From assembly GCA_016744615.1 (NCBI GenBank), contig JADGEA010000017.1:1-35063 (forward strand): DNA of 35,063 bases, written 5' to 3'. Position 1 is the stretch's first letter; each line of letters starts with the position of its first letter. The stretch comes from Flavobacteriaceae bacterium. GTDB taxonomy: Bacteria; Bacteroidota; Bacteroidia; Flavobacteriales; Flavobacteriaceae. The position numbers were made by a program, and so were the translations under genes. Of this stretch, positions 16,517-24,289 are shown in pieces. The notes under the pieces were generated by a model. It made no database searches. It saw nothing but the letters and a program-made list of their open reading frames with translations, and was not told the DNA's origin.

Positions 16517-17411
16517 TACAACCTGCCCTTTATGCGAGGATGATAAAGACCAATATATCGAATCAAGATATGTTTACGGAGGAACAGAAAATCAAGATTA
16601 TATTTTTTGTCAAGCTTGCGATTTTTATTACATAACTCCTAAGCCATCAGAAAAAGATTTAGAAGAATTTTATATAAATAATTTTGAAGATTTTATGGAT
16701 AAGCGTTCTGGAGATGATTCAAATTGGAAAGAAGAAAGTGTTCATGCTCAAATTCAACAAAGAGAAACAAAAAGAAGAATTCCTTTTTTACAAAATTTTT
16801 TAAAAGAAGATATCTCTATTCTTGAAGTTGGTGCATCAACGGGGTTCATGTTAAGTGCAATAAAGGATATAGAACCAAGTTCTGTTTTAAGTGCCCTAGA
16901 ACCATCAAAACAGTTTAGTACGTATTTAGAAAAATCTGGTTTTGAGTGTTATAGAAATTTTAGTGAGATTAGTAAAAATAAAAGGTTTGACTTAATTATA
17001 CATTTTTTTGTTATAGCTCATGTATATGATTTTGAAGTTTTTTTATTAGACTATATGTCTAAATTAAATGATGGTGGTCAAATGATATTTGAAACACCAA
17101 GTGCAACTGATCCTTTATACAGGTTATATGATATTCCAGAGTTTAAAAGTTTTTATTGGCAAGTTGCACATATTGTTAGTTTTACTAATAAGTCAATGAA
17201 ATATTTTCTTGACAAACATAGTTTTAAATATGAAATTATTCCTCATCAAAGATATGATTTGTCTAACCATATGGTATGGATGCAAGAAGGAAAGCCTGGA
17301 GGTAGAGATAGGTACAGTGATATTTTTTCAGTAGAATTGGAAGATGATTATAAAGTGTCCCTTGAAAATAAGTGGTTATGTGATTCCATGATAGTAAAAG
17401 TATACAAATAA
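16503..17411 (+). CDS. Zinc-finger class I SAM methyltransferase
   Basis: A 302-residue protein with an N-terminal four-cysteine zinc site (C8-P-L-C11 and C36-Q-A-C39), the linker YYITPKPSEKDLEEFY, and a SAM-binding Rossmann domain at about residue 100 (ILEVGASTGFMLSAI). The post-motif region HFFVIAHVYDFEVFLLDY and IFETPSATDP fit the Methyltransf_23 group. This layout is common in surface-sugar and natural-product clusters, where members C- or O-methylate keto sugars or nucleotide sugars. It overlaps the HisC-like gene by 14 bases and the dehydrogenase by one. The substrate is not identifiable. Confidence 0.8.
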   Translation: MDQSNTTCPLCEDDKDQYIESRYVYGGTENQDYIFCQACDFYYITPKPSEKDLEEFYINNFEDFMDKRSGDDSNWKEESVHAQIQQRETKRRIPFLQNFLKEDISILEVGASTGFMLSAIKDIEPSSVLSALEPSKQFSTYLEKSGFECYRNFSEISKNKRFDLIIHFFVIAHVYDFEVFLLDYMSKLNDGGQMIFETPSATDPLYRLYDIPEFKSFYWQVAHIVSFTNKSMKYFLDKHSFKYEIIPHQRYDLSNHMVWMQEGKPGGRDRYSDIFSVELEDDYKVSLENKWLCDSMIVKVYK

Positions 17412-18334
17412 TGATGAAAGTTGTAGTTACATCACCATCTTTTTCAAAAAATAAGCTTTTACAAGATGAAATATATAAATATTTTCCAGATGCAAAATTA
17501 AATCTAGAAGGTAAACGTTTTACTAAGCAAGAGTTAATTGATTTTATTCAAGATGCAGAAGCATTAATAGTTGGTTTAGAGCCTATTGATTTAGAACTTC
17601 TTGATGCATGTAAGAATATTAGAATAGTGTCAAAATATGGTGTTGGTCTCAATAATATAGATGAAGTAATATGTATAAAAAGAGATATAAAAATAGGATG
17701 GAGTGGTGGTATAAATAAACTTTCTGTTGCAGAGATGACATTGGGCTATATGCTTATGTTAAGTAGAAATTTATATGTGACATCTAATGACTTAAAGCGT
17801 GGTATTTGGAATAAATCTGGGGGATTTCAACTCTCAGGCAAAATAATTGGTATTATTGGAGTCGGACATATTGGTAAAGAAGTTGTAAGGTTACTTAAAC
17901 CTTTTGGCTGTAAGATACTAGTTCATGATATTATTAATCAGAATAAATATTATCAAGATAATAATTTATTTGAGGCTACGAAAGAAGAGATATACAAAAT
18001 GTCAGATATTATTACTATTCATACTCCTTTGGATAAGAATACCTTAGATATGGTTTCTATGAAAGAGATGAAGCAAATGAAGACAACTACTTACCTCCTG
18101 AACACTGCTCGTGGTGGTTTGGTAAATGAAAAAGACTTAAAAATGGCTCTAAAAAACAGTATAATAGCGGGAGCTGCAATGGATGCTTATATTGAAGAAC
18201 CTCCTTGTGATAAAGAACTTCTAAATCTTCCAAACTTGATTTGCACCCCACATATTGGTGGAAATGCTAAAGAAGCTGTTGAGGCTATGGGTATGAGCGC
18301 AATTAAGCATTTAAGAAATTTCTACAGTACATAG
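17411..18334 (+). CDS. D-isomer 2-hydroxyacid dehydrogenase (SerA/phosphoglycerate dehydrogenase-like)
   Basis: NAD-dependent oxidoreductase interconverting a D-2-hydroxy acid and its 2-oxo acid. The 307 residues contain the cofactor loop IIGIIGVGHIGKEVVRLL and the full catalytic triad R234 (NTARGGLVNE), E263 (IEEPP) and H281 (CTPHIGG). It lacks the C-terminal ACT regulatory domain of long SerA proteins, matching the short family form. It is overlapped by its upstream neighbour by one base and stands between a methyltransferase and an SDR. With a HisC-like aminotransferase and a HAD phosphatase in the same block it could form a serine-pathway-like series, or act on the ulosonate chemistry; both are inference. 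Confidence 0.87.
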   Translation: MMKVVVTSPSFSKNKLLQDEIYKYFPDAKLNLEGKRFTKQELIDFIQDAEALIVGLEPIDLELLDACKNIRIVSKYGVGLNNIDEVICIKRDIKIGWSGGINKLSVAEMTLGYMLMLSRNLYVTSNDLKRGIWNKSGGFQLSGKIIGIIGVGHIGKEVVRLLKPFGCKILVHDIINQNKYYQDNNLFEATKEEIYKMSDIITIHTPLDKNTLDMVSMKEMKQMKTTTYLLNTARGGLVNEKDLKMALKNSIIAGAAMDAYIEEPPCDKELLNLPNLICTPHIGGNAKEAVEAMGMSAIKHLRNFYST

Positions 18335-18345
18335 GGGACAGAAAG

Positions 18346-19239
18346 ATGTCAAGTAATAAAAAAGTTATAATATTTGGGGGAAGTGGCTTCTTAGGATCTT
18401 ATGTTGCTGATGAACTTACAAGAAGAAAATATGATGTTGTTATCGTAGATAGTAATACCTCGAAGTACTTACAAGTAGGTCAGAAATTTATTAGTTGTGA
18501 TATCATGAACTATAAAGTTGTCAAGGGTATAGTACAAGGGGCTTCTTACATTTATAATTTTGTAGCGATATCAAATTTAGATGAAGCTATACATAAACCA
18601 ATAAATGCAATGAATATAAATGTAATGGGGAATTTGAATATTCTCGAAGCATGTAGAGAGGCTGGTGGTATTAAAAGATTTATTTATGCTAGTAGTGCAT
18701 ATGCTCTTAGTGATGAAGGATCTTTTTACGGTATAAGTAAGCAAGCATCTGAAAAGTTAACTGAAGAATATTACGCACGATATGGATTGAAATATACGGT
18801 TATAAGATATGGTTCATTATATGGAGAACGAGCTAGTCACAATAATTATATTTATAATCTACTTTATGATGCTATAAATTTAGGGAAGCTTCAGTATAAA
18901 GGTAATGGTGAAGATCTAAGGGAATATATTCATGCTGCAGATGCTGCAAAATTATCTGTAGATGTACTTGAAGATAATCAATATGAAAATGAACATATAA
19001 TTTTAACGGGTATTGAAAAATTAAAACGTATAGAACTTTTAACTATGATAAATGAAATTATGAAAAACAAGCTTGTTATTAAGCAAATAACAACTGATAA
19101 CATGGGACACTATAAAATAACTCCATACTCTTTTCATCCTACAGTAGCTAAAAAATTAGTAGCTAATCCATATATTGATTTAGGGCAAGGCTTATTGGAG
19201 TGTATTCAAGAAATATTCAATGAAAAAGAAAATAAATGA
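18346..19239 (+). CDS. NAD-dependent epimerase/dehydratase (extended SDR)
   Basis: A 297-residue extended SDR acting on a nucleotide sugar or related substrate. It has the N-terminal GGSGFLGSYVADEL NAD site (about residues 10-23), the YASSAYAL strand and an active-site YxxxK in FYGISKQASEK, then VIRYGSLYG and DLREYIHAADAA, all typical of the GalE-like family. An AGGGGA ribosome-binding site lies just before ATG 18346. Its end overlaps the cyclase-fold gene by 4 bases (ATGA). Whether it epimerises, dehydrates or reduces cannot be told from motifs alone; no clear specificity signature for GalE, Gmd or RmlB was seen. Confidence 0.85.
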   Translation: MSSNKKVIIFGGSGFLGSYVADELTRRKYDVVIVDSNTSKYLQVGQKFISCDIMNYKVVKGIVQGASYIYNFVAISNLDEAIHKPINAMNINVMGNLNILEACREAGGIKRFIYASSAYALSDEGSFYGISKQASEKLTEEYYARYGLKYTVIRYGSLYGERASHNNYIYNLLYDAINLGKLQYKGNGEDLREYIHAADAAKLSVDVLEDNQYENEHIILTGIEKLKRIELLTMINEIMKNKLVIKQITTDNMGHYKITPYSFHPTVAKKLVANPYIDLGQGLLECIQEIFNEKENK

Positions 19240-19898
19240 TATTTTTATCATATATACTAGATAAAAATACCCCAACTTATGGAAATAGAAATACTTTTGA
19301 TATAAATAAACAAAGTGCTATATCAAATGGTAATGTAGCAAACGATAGTTATATAGCTACTACAGTACATGTAGGAACTCATATTGATATGCCTTATCAT
19401 TTTTACGAATCTGGACAAACTATAGAAGATTATAGTACAGATTTTTGGATATTTAAAAATATATTAGTAATAGAAATAAAATCAAATGATTTAATTATAA
19501 AAGATGAATTAATAGCTAAACTTGAAAAAATAGAAGATAATAGTTATGAAATTTTAATTGTTAAAACGGGAATTTGTAATATTAGAGACAAAGATGAATT
19601 TTGGAAAAATAATTATGGATTTCATCCGGATATATATGATTATATAAATAATAAATTTCCAGATATGAGAGTCCTAGGCTTTGATTCCATTTCTGTATCT
19701 AGTATACAAGATAGGACATTAGGTAGAGAAACACATAGAAGATTTTTAAATCCTAAAAAGCCTATCTTACTTTTAGAAGATATGGATTTACGAGAGATTA
19801 CTGCAGTAACTAAGTTTCATGAAATAATTGTTTCACCTCTTAGAATTGCTGATTGTGATGGCCTTCCTTGTACTGTATTTGGAAAAGTGTATGATTAA
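19236..19898 (+). CDS. Putative cyclase / kynurenine-formamidase-fold metal hydrolase
   Basis: A 220-residue member of the 'putative cyclase' family (PF04199 type). The metal-binding signature HxGTHxDxPxH is intact at H45-V-G-T-H49-I-D51-M-P-Y-H55, and the C-terminal family region ETHRRFLNPKKPILLLEDMD is recognisable (key part: THRRFL and LLLEDMDL). Characterised relatives are kynurenine formamidase, isatin hydrolase and lactone hydrolases, all using zinc or manganese to break amide or ester bonds. No tryptophan-catabolism genes are nearby, so it probably acts on a formamide, lactone or cyclic imide intermediate of the surface sugar block. It overlaps both neighbours (4 and 8 bases). Confidence 0.85.
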   Translation: MIFLSYILDKNTPTYGNRNTFDINKQSAISNGNVANDSYIATTVHVGTHIDMPYHFYESGQTIEDYSTDFWIFKNILVIEIKSNDLIIKDELIAKLEKIEDNSYEILIVKTGICNIRDKDEFWKNNYGFHPDIYDYINNKFPDMRVLGFDSISVSSIQDRTLGRETHRRFLNPKKPILLLEDMDLREITAVTKFHEIIVSPLRIADCDGLPCTVFGKVYD

Positions 19899-20508
19899 AA
19901 ATATTCTTTTTGATTTCGATGGAGTTATTCTTGATAGTATGAAAATTAAAGGGGATGGATTTGTTGAACTTTTTAAAGAATATGATGATCTCTCATTGAA
20001 ACTGATTGAAAAGTATCATTATGAAAATGGCGGAGTTTCAAGATTTGAAAAAATAAAATACTTTTACAATACTCTATTGAATAAAGAGATTTCACAAGAA
20101 GATGTATTGATATGTGCGGATAAATTTTCACAAATAATAGAGAAACAAATCTTTAATAAAAATAATTTAATAAGAGAAACTATTTACTTTATAGAAAAAA
20201 ATTATAAAAAGTACAGATTTCATATTGTATCTGGTTCAGAACATCACGAGTTAAATAAATTATGTATAAATTTTGATTTGAAAGAGTATTTCCTTAGTAT
20301 AGAAGGTTCTCCGACTAAAAAAGATATATTAGTAAAGAAATTACTTGAAAAGTATAATTACAAGAAGGAAGAAACTATATTAATTGGTGATGCGAAGAGT
20401 GATTATAATGCTTCAAGATTAAATGGAATAGTATTTTATGGATATAATAATCCAGAATTAAAAAGGTTGAACAATTATATAAAGAATTTTAAAGAATTTT
20501 ATTTATGA
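19891..20508 (+). CDS. HAD-superfamily phosphatase
   Basis: A 205-residue HAD hydrolase beginning MIKNILFDFDGVILDS with the nucleophile D8 and acid D10, a helical cap domain (about residues 15-80), motif II VSGSE, motif III lysine in TKKDIL, and motif IV IGDAKSDYNAS. ATG 19891 is chosen because it directly precedes the catalytic DxD motif; a frame extension to 19828 runs inside the cyclase gene. Such enzymes remove phosphate from small sugar or organic phosphates. In this locus it may dephosphorylate an ulosonate, amino-alcohol or hydroxy-acid phosphate made by the surrounding enzymes. The substrate is inferred only from context. Confidence 0.85.
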   Translation: MIKNILFDFDGVILDSMKIKGDGFVELFKEYDDLSLKLIEKYHYENGGVSRFEKIKYFYNTLLNKEISQEDVLICADKFSQIIEKQIFNKNNLIRETIYFIEKNYKKYRFHIVSGSEHHELNKLCINFDLKEYFLSIEGSPTKKDILVKKLLEKYNYKKEETILIGDAKSDYNASRLNGIVFYGYNNPELKRLNNYIKNFKEFYL

Positions 20509-22004
20509 CGCCTCAAGAATTAGAAAAATCATACAAAAAACATAAAAGTTCCTTTCATGATTATATAGACAGTATTAAAAAGAGTATCAGGGTTGATTTT
20601 TATAGTATATCAAATGTAACTCTTATTCGAAATCCATTCGTTACAAATTTTCCTAAGAAGTTTTTTTCTCAGATATATAAGAAAAAAAGTAAAAGTTGTC
20701 AATTCTTAAAAAGCAGTTTCAAGTTTTATCTGAAACAGTTTTATTCTCTCTTTGTATATATACTAAGCTATATGATGTATAAAGCTTATTATAAAAAAAG
20801 TAAGCTGGATATTAGAAATCACATAGCTATAGACGTATTTTTTTTGGTAGATAATATCTTGAAAGAAAATAAATTTAATGAAAATTATTTTACAAATCTA
20901 TATGATGTTTTAGATAAGAAAGAACAAAAATATTTATTTTTACCTAGGTTATATGGAGCTCACAAAAACCCATTTAAACTGATACGTTTTTTTAAAATTA
21001 TTAGTAATGATAGACGAAATTTCTTATTTGAATTTGAGCTAATTGATGTAAAAGATTTTATATCTATATTTGTTATGATATTGTCTTATCCTTTGAAAAC
21101 TTTGAACTTATTACAAAAAGAGAACTCCAATCTTGATATACTCTTTAACAATGAATTGATTAAAGATATTAGAAATTTTGGGTTTGAAGGCTTTAGTAGA
21201 TATATTTATGGACAGAATATTGCTAAAAAAAATTCTATCACAAAAATTTACTCATGGAGTGAGTTCCAAGTGGTAGAGCGATGTTTTAATTATGGCGTTC
21301 GTACTAATTCAAGTCACATAAAACTGTATGGATGTCAGTTTTATCTTAATTATGAAGTTTATTTTAATAGTAAAGTTGATGATATCGATTTTGAACAAAA
21401 TACTTCGTTTCATGAAGTTTTAGTAAATGGTAAGTATTATATTTTAGATAGGGAGTGGATACTATATAAAAAAGGTAGTTCTTTACGGTATAAAAATCTT
21501 TTTACATTTAATAAGAATACAGGTGCTGATAATATTCTTGTACTCGGCTCATATATAAAAGCTGACACAAAATATATGTTGAATACTATATCTTCTTTTG
21601 AAAATATACTTTTTAAAAATCATCCAGCAGTAAATATCAATAGTCTAGGAAGTTTAAATAGCAATATAACAATTGTATATGATGATATTTATAAATTATT
21701 TAAAAATGCTCAACTGGTAATAGGGACAGCATCTGGTACATCTGTTGAAGCAGTTGCATCTGGTATATCTGTTATAATTATAGCTAATGAAGATGGTTTA
21801 ACAGCCAACCCTTTAGTTGATTATGGTAGAGGTAAAATCTGGGATATCGCTTTTAGTAAAAATGATGTAAAAAAACTATATAATAATTTAATTGAATATA
21901 GAACAAACAATGAAGAAGAGATAAAAGAGATAGCTTCTTGGTATAAAGATAACTTTTTCATAGAGCCAACAGAAGAAAATATAGTAGAAGTATTTGAGTT
22001 ATGA
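20505..22004 (+). CDS. Probable GT-B glycosyltransferase (polysialyl/Kdo-transferase-like C-terminus)
   Basis: A 499-residue, lysine- and aromatic-rich protein without a clear named match. The first 200 residues are variable, with one hydrophobic patch near 75-90. The C-terminal part shows a GT-B donor site: LVLGSYIKADTKYM at about 345, H373-P374 in LFKNHPAVN, and G407-T-A-S-G-T-S-V-E415 followed by AVASGISVIIIANEDG. The HP and Ser/Thr-rich motifs resemble those of CMP-sialic-acid and Kdo-using transferases. Two CMP-sugar routes exist in the locus, so it could transfer one of those sugars; this is inference. It overlaps the HAD gene by 4 bases and ends 10 bases before rfbF. Confidence 0.62.
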   Translation: MTPQELEKSYKKHKSSFHDYIDSIKKSIRVDFYSISNVTLIRNPFVTNFPKKFFSQIYKKKSKSCQFLKSSFKFYLKQFYSLFVYILSYMMYKAYYKKSKLDIRNHIAIDVFFLVDNILKENKFNENYFTNLYDVLDKKEQKYLFLPRLYGAHKNPFKLIRFFKIISNDRRNFLFEFELIDVKDFISIFVMILSYPLKTLNLLQKENSNLDILFNNELIKDIRNFGFEGFSRYIYGQNIAKKNSITKIYSWSEFQVVERCFNYGVRTNSSHIKLYGCQFYLNYEVYFNSKVDDIDFEQNTSFHEVLVNGKYYILDREWILYKKGSSLRYKNLFTFNKNTGADNILVLGSYIKADTKYMLNTISSFENILFKNHPAVNINSLGSLNSNITIVYDDIYKLFKNAQLVIGTASGTSVEAVASGISVIIIANEDGLTANPLVDYGRGKIWDIAFSKNDVKKLYNNLIEYRTNNEEEIKEIASWYKDNFFIEPTEENIVEVFEL

Positions 22005-22007
22005 GGG
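22003..22007 (+). promoter_or_regulatory. Ribosome-binding site fixing the rfbF start
   Basis: GAGGG, 7 bases before ATG 22015 and overlapping the stop codon of the upstream gene. It supports the start at MKVLLLAGGFGTR over a longer in-frame start at 21994, which has no such site. Confidence 0.6.
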
Positions 22008-22014
22008 AAAAAAT

Positions 22015-22794
22015 ATGAAAGTATTACTGTTAGCAGGTGGATTTGGGACAAGGTTGAGTGAAGAGACGGATATAAGACCAAAACCTATGGTTGAAATAGG
22101 TGGAAAACCGATTCTTTGGCATATTATGAAAATATATTCTACTTATGGTTTCAATGACTTTGTTGTATTACTTGGGTACAAAGGCTACTATATTAAAGAA
22201 TATTTTGCGAATTATTTCTTACATCAAAGTGATGTTACTATTGATATGTCAAATGGTTCTATGCAGGTACATAATAATTCTAGTGAACCATGGAAAGTTA
22301 CTTTACTTGATACTGGTTTAAATAGTATGACAGGTGCTAGGATCAAAAAAGCTCAAGACTTTGTTGGGGATGAAGCTTTTATGTTAACTTACGGGGATGG
22401 TGTTGCAGATATCAATATTCAAGACTTAGTTCAATATCACAAGTCTCATGGTAAATCTATGACTATGACATCTGCACAACCTGATGGTCGATTCGGTGCC
22501 TTAGAAATTGGTAAAAATAGTCAAGTTAAAGAGTTTAAAGAAAAACCAAAAGGTGATGGTAGTTGGATTAATGCAGGTTACTTTATATGTGAGCCTAAAG
22601 TCTTTGAGTATATTGAAGATGGAGATGAAGTAACATTTGAACAAGAACCATTGAAAAATTTAGCTAAAGATGGTGAAATATTTACGTACAAACATGATAG
22701 ATTTTGGATGCCTATGGATACATTGAGGGATAAAATTAAACTAAATGAACTATGGAATATAAAGAAAGCACCATGGAAAATTTGGGATAATTAA
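22015..22794 (+). CDS. rfbF: Glucose-1-phosphate cytidylyltransferase
   Basis: Makes CDP-glucose from glucose-1-phosphate and CTP, the entry step to CDP-6-deoxy sugars. Its 259 residues match the family length and contain KVLLLAGGFGTRLSEET, RPKPMVEIGGKPILWHIM, TYGDGVADI, GRFGALEI and the C-terminal FWMPMDTLRDK typical of RfbF/DdhA. The start is ATG 22015 after a GAGGG site. It is followed, with one base of overlap, by CDP-glucose dehydratase. The family is very distinctive and the call is secure. Confidence 0.95.
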   Translation: MKVLLLAGGFGTRLSEETDIRPKPMVEIGGKPILWHIMKIYSTYGFNDFVVLLGYKGYYIKEYFANYFLHQSDVTIDMSNGSMQVHNNSSEPWKVTLLDTGLNSMTGARIKKAQDFVGDEAFMLTYGDGVADINIQDLVQYHKSHGKSMTMTSAQPDGRFGALEIGKNSQVKEFKEKPKGDGSWINAGYFICEPKVFEYIEDGDEVTFEQEPLKNLAKDGEIFTYKHDRFWMPMDTLRDKIKLNELWNIKKAPWKIWDN

Positions 22795-23894
22795 TGTTTA
22801 ATGATATTTATAGAGATAAAAAAGTTTTAGTAACTGGGCATACAGGTTTTAAGGGTTCTTGGTTAATAACTTGGTTACTTAAAATAGGAGCAAATATTGT
22901 TGGGATATCAAAAGATATACCAACAAATCCATCTATGTTTGAAGAATTAAAAATAGAAAAAAAAATTAAACATTATCAAGAAGATATTAGAAATTTATCC
23001 CAAATTGTTGAGATTATTTCAGATGAAAAACCAGACTTTTTATTTCATCTTGCAGCCCAAGCAATCGTTTCTACTTCATATACTAACCCAATAGATACAA
23101 TATCTTCAAATGTGATGGGTACAGCAAATATTTTAGAAGCACTTAAAACTTCAAACCATGAATGTACAGCTATAATAATTACTAGTGATAAAGCTTATGA
23201 TAATGTAGAACAAGTATGGGGATATCAAGAAGATGATAAGATGGGGGGAAAAGATATCTACAGCGGTAGTAAAGGTGCTGCTGAGATGATTATAAAATCT
23301 TACTTTCATTCATTTTTTAAAGAGAAAGACTCAAATATTAAGTTGGCAATTGCAAGAGCTGGTAATGTTATTGGTGGTGGTGATTGGGCAAAAGATAGAG
23401 TTGTAGTTGATTGCATGCAAGCTTGGAGTCAAAAACAGAGCGTTGAAATTAGAAGTCCAGAGGCTACACGGCCATGGCAACATGTCTTAGAACCTTTAAG
23501 TGGATATCTGAATGTTGGAGCAAAGCTTTTTGAAGATGCTACTTTAAATGGTGAAGCATTTAACTTTGGACCTAGAGCAGAACAAAATCATACAGTAGAA
23601 CAATTGCTAAAAGATTTAAGTATCTACTGGGATTTTAAGGGAGTTGATGATGCTTTTAATATAACTGATAATATACTCTTTCATGAAGCAGGATTATTAA
23701 AACTCAACTGTGATAAAGCTTTGTTCTCTCTGAAATGGCAAGCAACTTTAGAGTATAAAGATACGATTAGATTTACGAGTGAATGGTACTATGATTTCTA
23801 TAACTCAGATAAAAATATTTTAGACAAGACCATAGAACAGATTTTAGAATATGAAAATATAGCTAAAACTAAAGAGTTGTCTTGGACGGAGTAA
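22794..23894 (+). CDS. rfbG: CDP-glucose 4,6-dehydratase
   Basis: Converts CDP-glucose to CDP-4-keto-6-deoxyglucose with tightly bound NAD. The 366-residue SDR shows KKVLVTGHTGFKGSWLITWL at the N-terminus, FHLAAQAIVSTSY, ITSDKAYDN, the YxxxK site in IYSGSKGAAEMI, and ARAGNVIGGGDWA with RPWQHVLEPLSGYL, all hallmarks of RfbG/DdhB. It lies directly after RfbF (TAATG overlap), and its end is overlapped by the RmlC-like gene. No DdhC-type C3-dehydrase follows, so the final sugar is probably a 6-deoxyhexose and not a 3,6-dideoxyhexose. Confidence 0.95.
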   Translation: MFNDIYRDKKVLVTGHTGFKGSWLITWLLKIGANIVGISKDIPTNPSMFEELKIEKKIKHYQEDIRNLSQIVEIISDEKPDFLFHLAAQAIVSTSYTNPIDTISSNVMGTANILEALKTSNHECTAIIITSDKAYDNVEQVWGYQEDDKMGGKDIYSGSKGAAEMIIKSYFHSFFKEKDSNIKLAIARAGNVIGGGDWAKDRVVVDCMQAWSQKQSVEIRSPEATRPWQHVLEPLSGYLNVGAKLFEDATLNGEAFNFGPRAEQNHTVEQLLKDLSIYWDFKGVDDAFNITDNILFHEAGLLKLNCDKALFSLKWQATLEYKDTIRFTSEWYYDFYNSDKNILDKTIEQILEYENIAKTKELSWTE

Positions 23895-24289
23895 TACTAA
23901 CACCTTTGAAGCAGATTCATCATCCTAAAGGGGATGTTTTTCACGCAATGAAAAAGAGTGATGATGGTTATAATGGGTTTGGTGAAGCTTATTTTTCATC
24001 GGTTAATAAAGACGCTATAAAAGGTTGGAAGAAACATAAAGAGATGGTACTGAATTTAGTGGTTCCAACTGGCGCTATAGAATTTATTGTTTTTGATGAG
24101 AAAAAAGAGGAGTTCTTTAGTATTATTTTGTCTCAAAATAATTATCAAAGACTTACTATCTCAGCTGGACTATGGATGGCATTCCGTGGGATTGAAGAAA
24201 GTAATATATTGTTAAATCTAGCATCTATGGAACATGATCCAGCTGAAGCTATACAAAAAGAAATTGAAGAGATATCATATGAGTGGTAA
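23882..24289 (+). CDS. RmlC-like cupin, candidate CDP-4-keto-6-deoxyhexose 3/5-epimerase
   Basis: A short (135-residue) double-stranded beta-helix protein related to dTDP-4-dehydrorhamnose 3,5-epimerase. Seen are HHPKGDVFHAMKKSD, GFGEAYFSSVN, IKGWKKHKEMVLNL (position of the RGLHYQ motif), GAIEFIVFDE and QRLTISAGLWMAFRG. It is shorter than RmlC (about 180), lacking the C-terminal tail. The only in-frame start before the conserved part is TTG 23882, 5 bases after AAAGAG, inside the end of rfbG. Placed between the CDP-glucose dehydratase and a reductase it probably epimerises C3, C5 or both. The RmlC-type motif is KKHK in place of LHYQ, so activity is not certain. Confidence 0.75.
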   Translation: MDGVILTPLKQIHHPKGDVFHAMKKSDDGYNGFGEAYFSSVNKDAIKGWKKHKEMVLNLVVPTGAIEFIVFDEKKEEFFSIILSQNNYQRLTISAGLWMAFRGIEESNILLNLASMEHDPAEAIQKEIEEISYEW

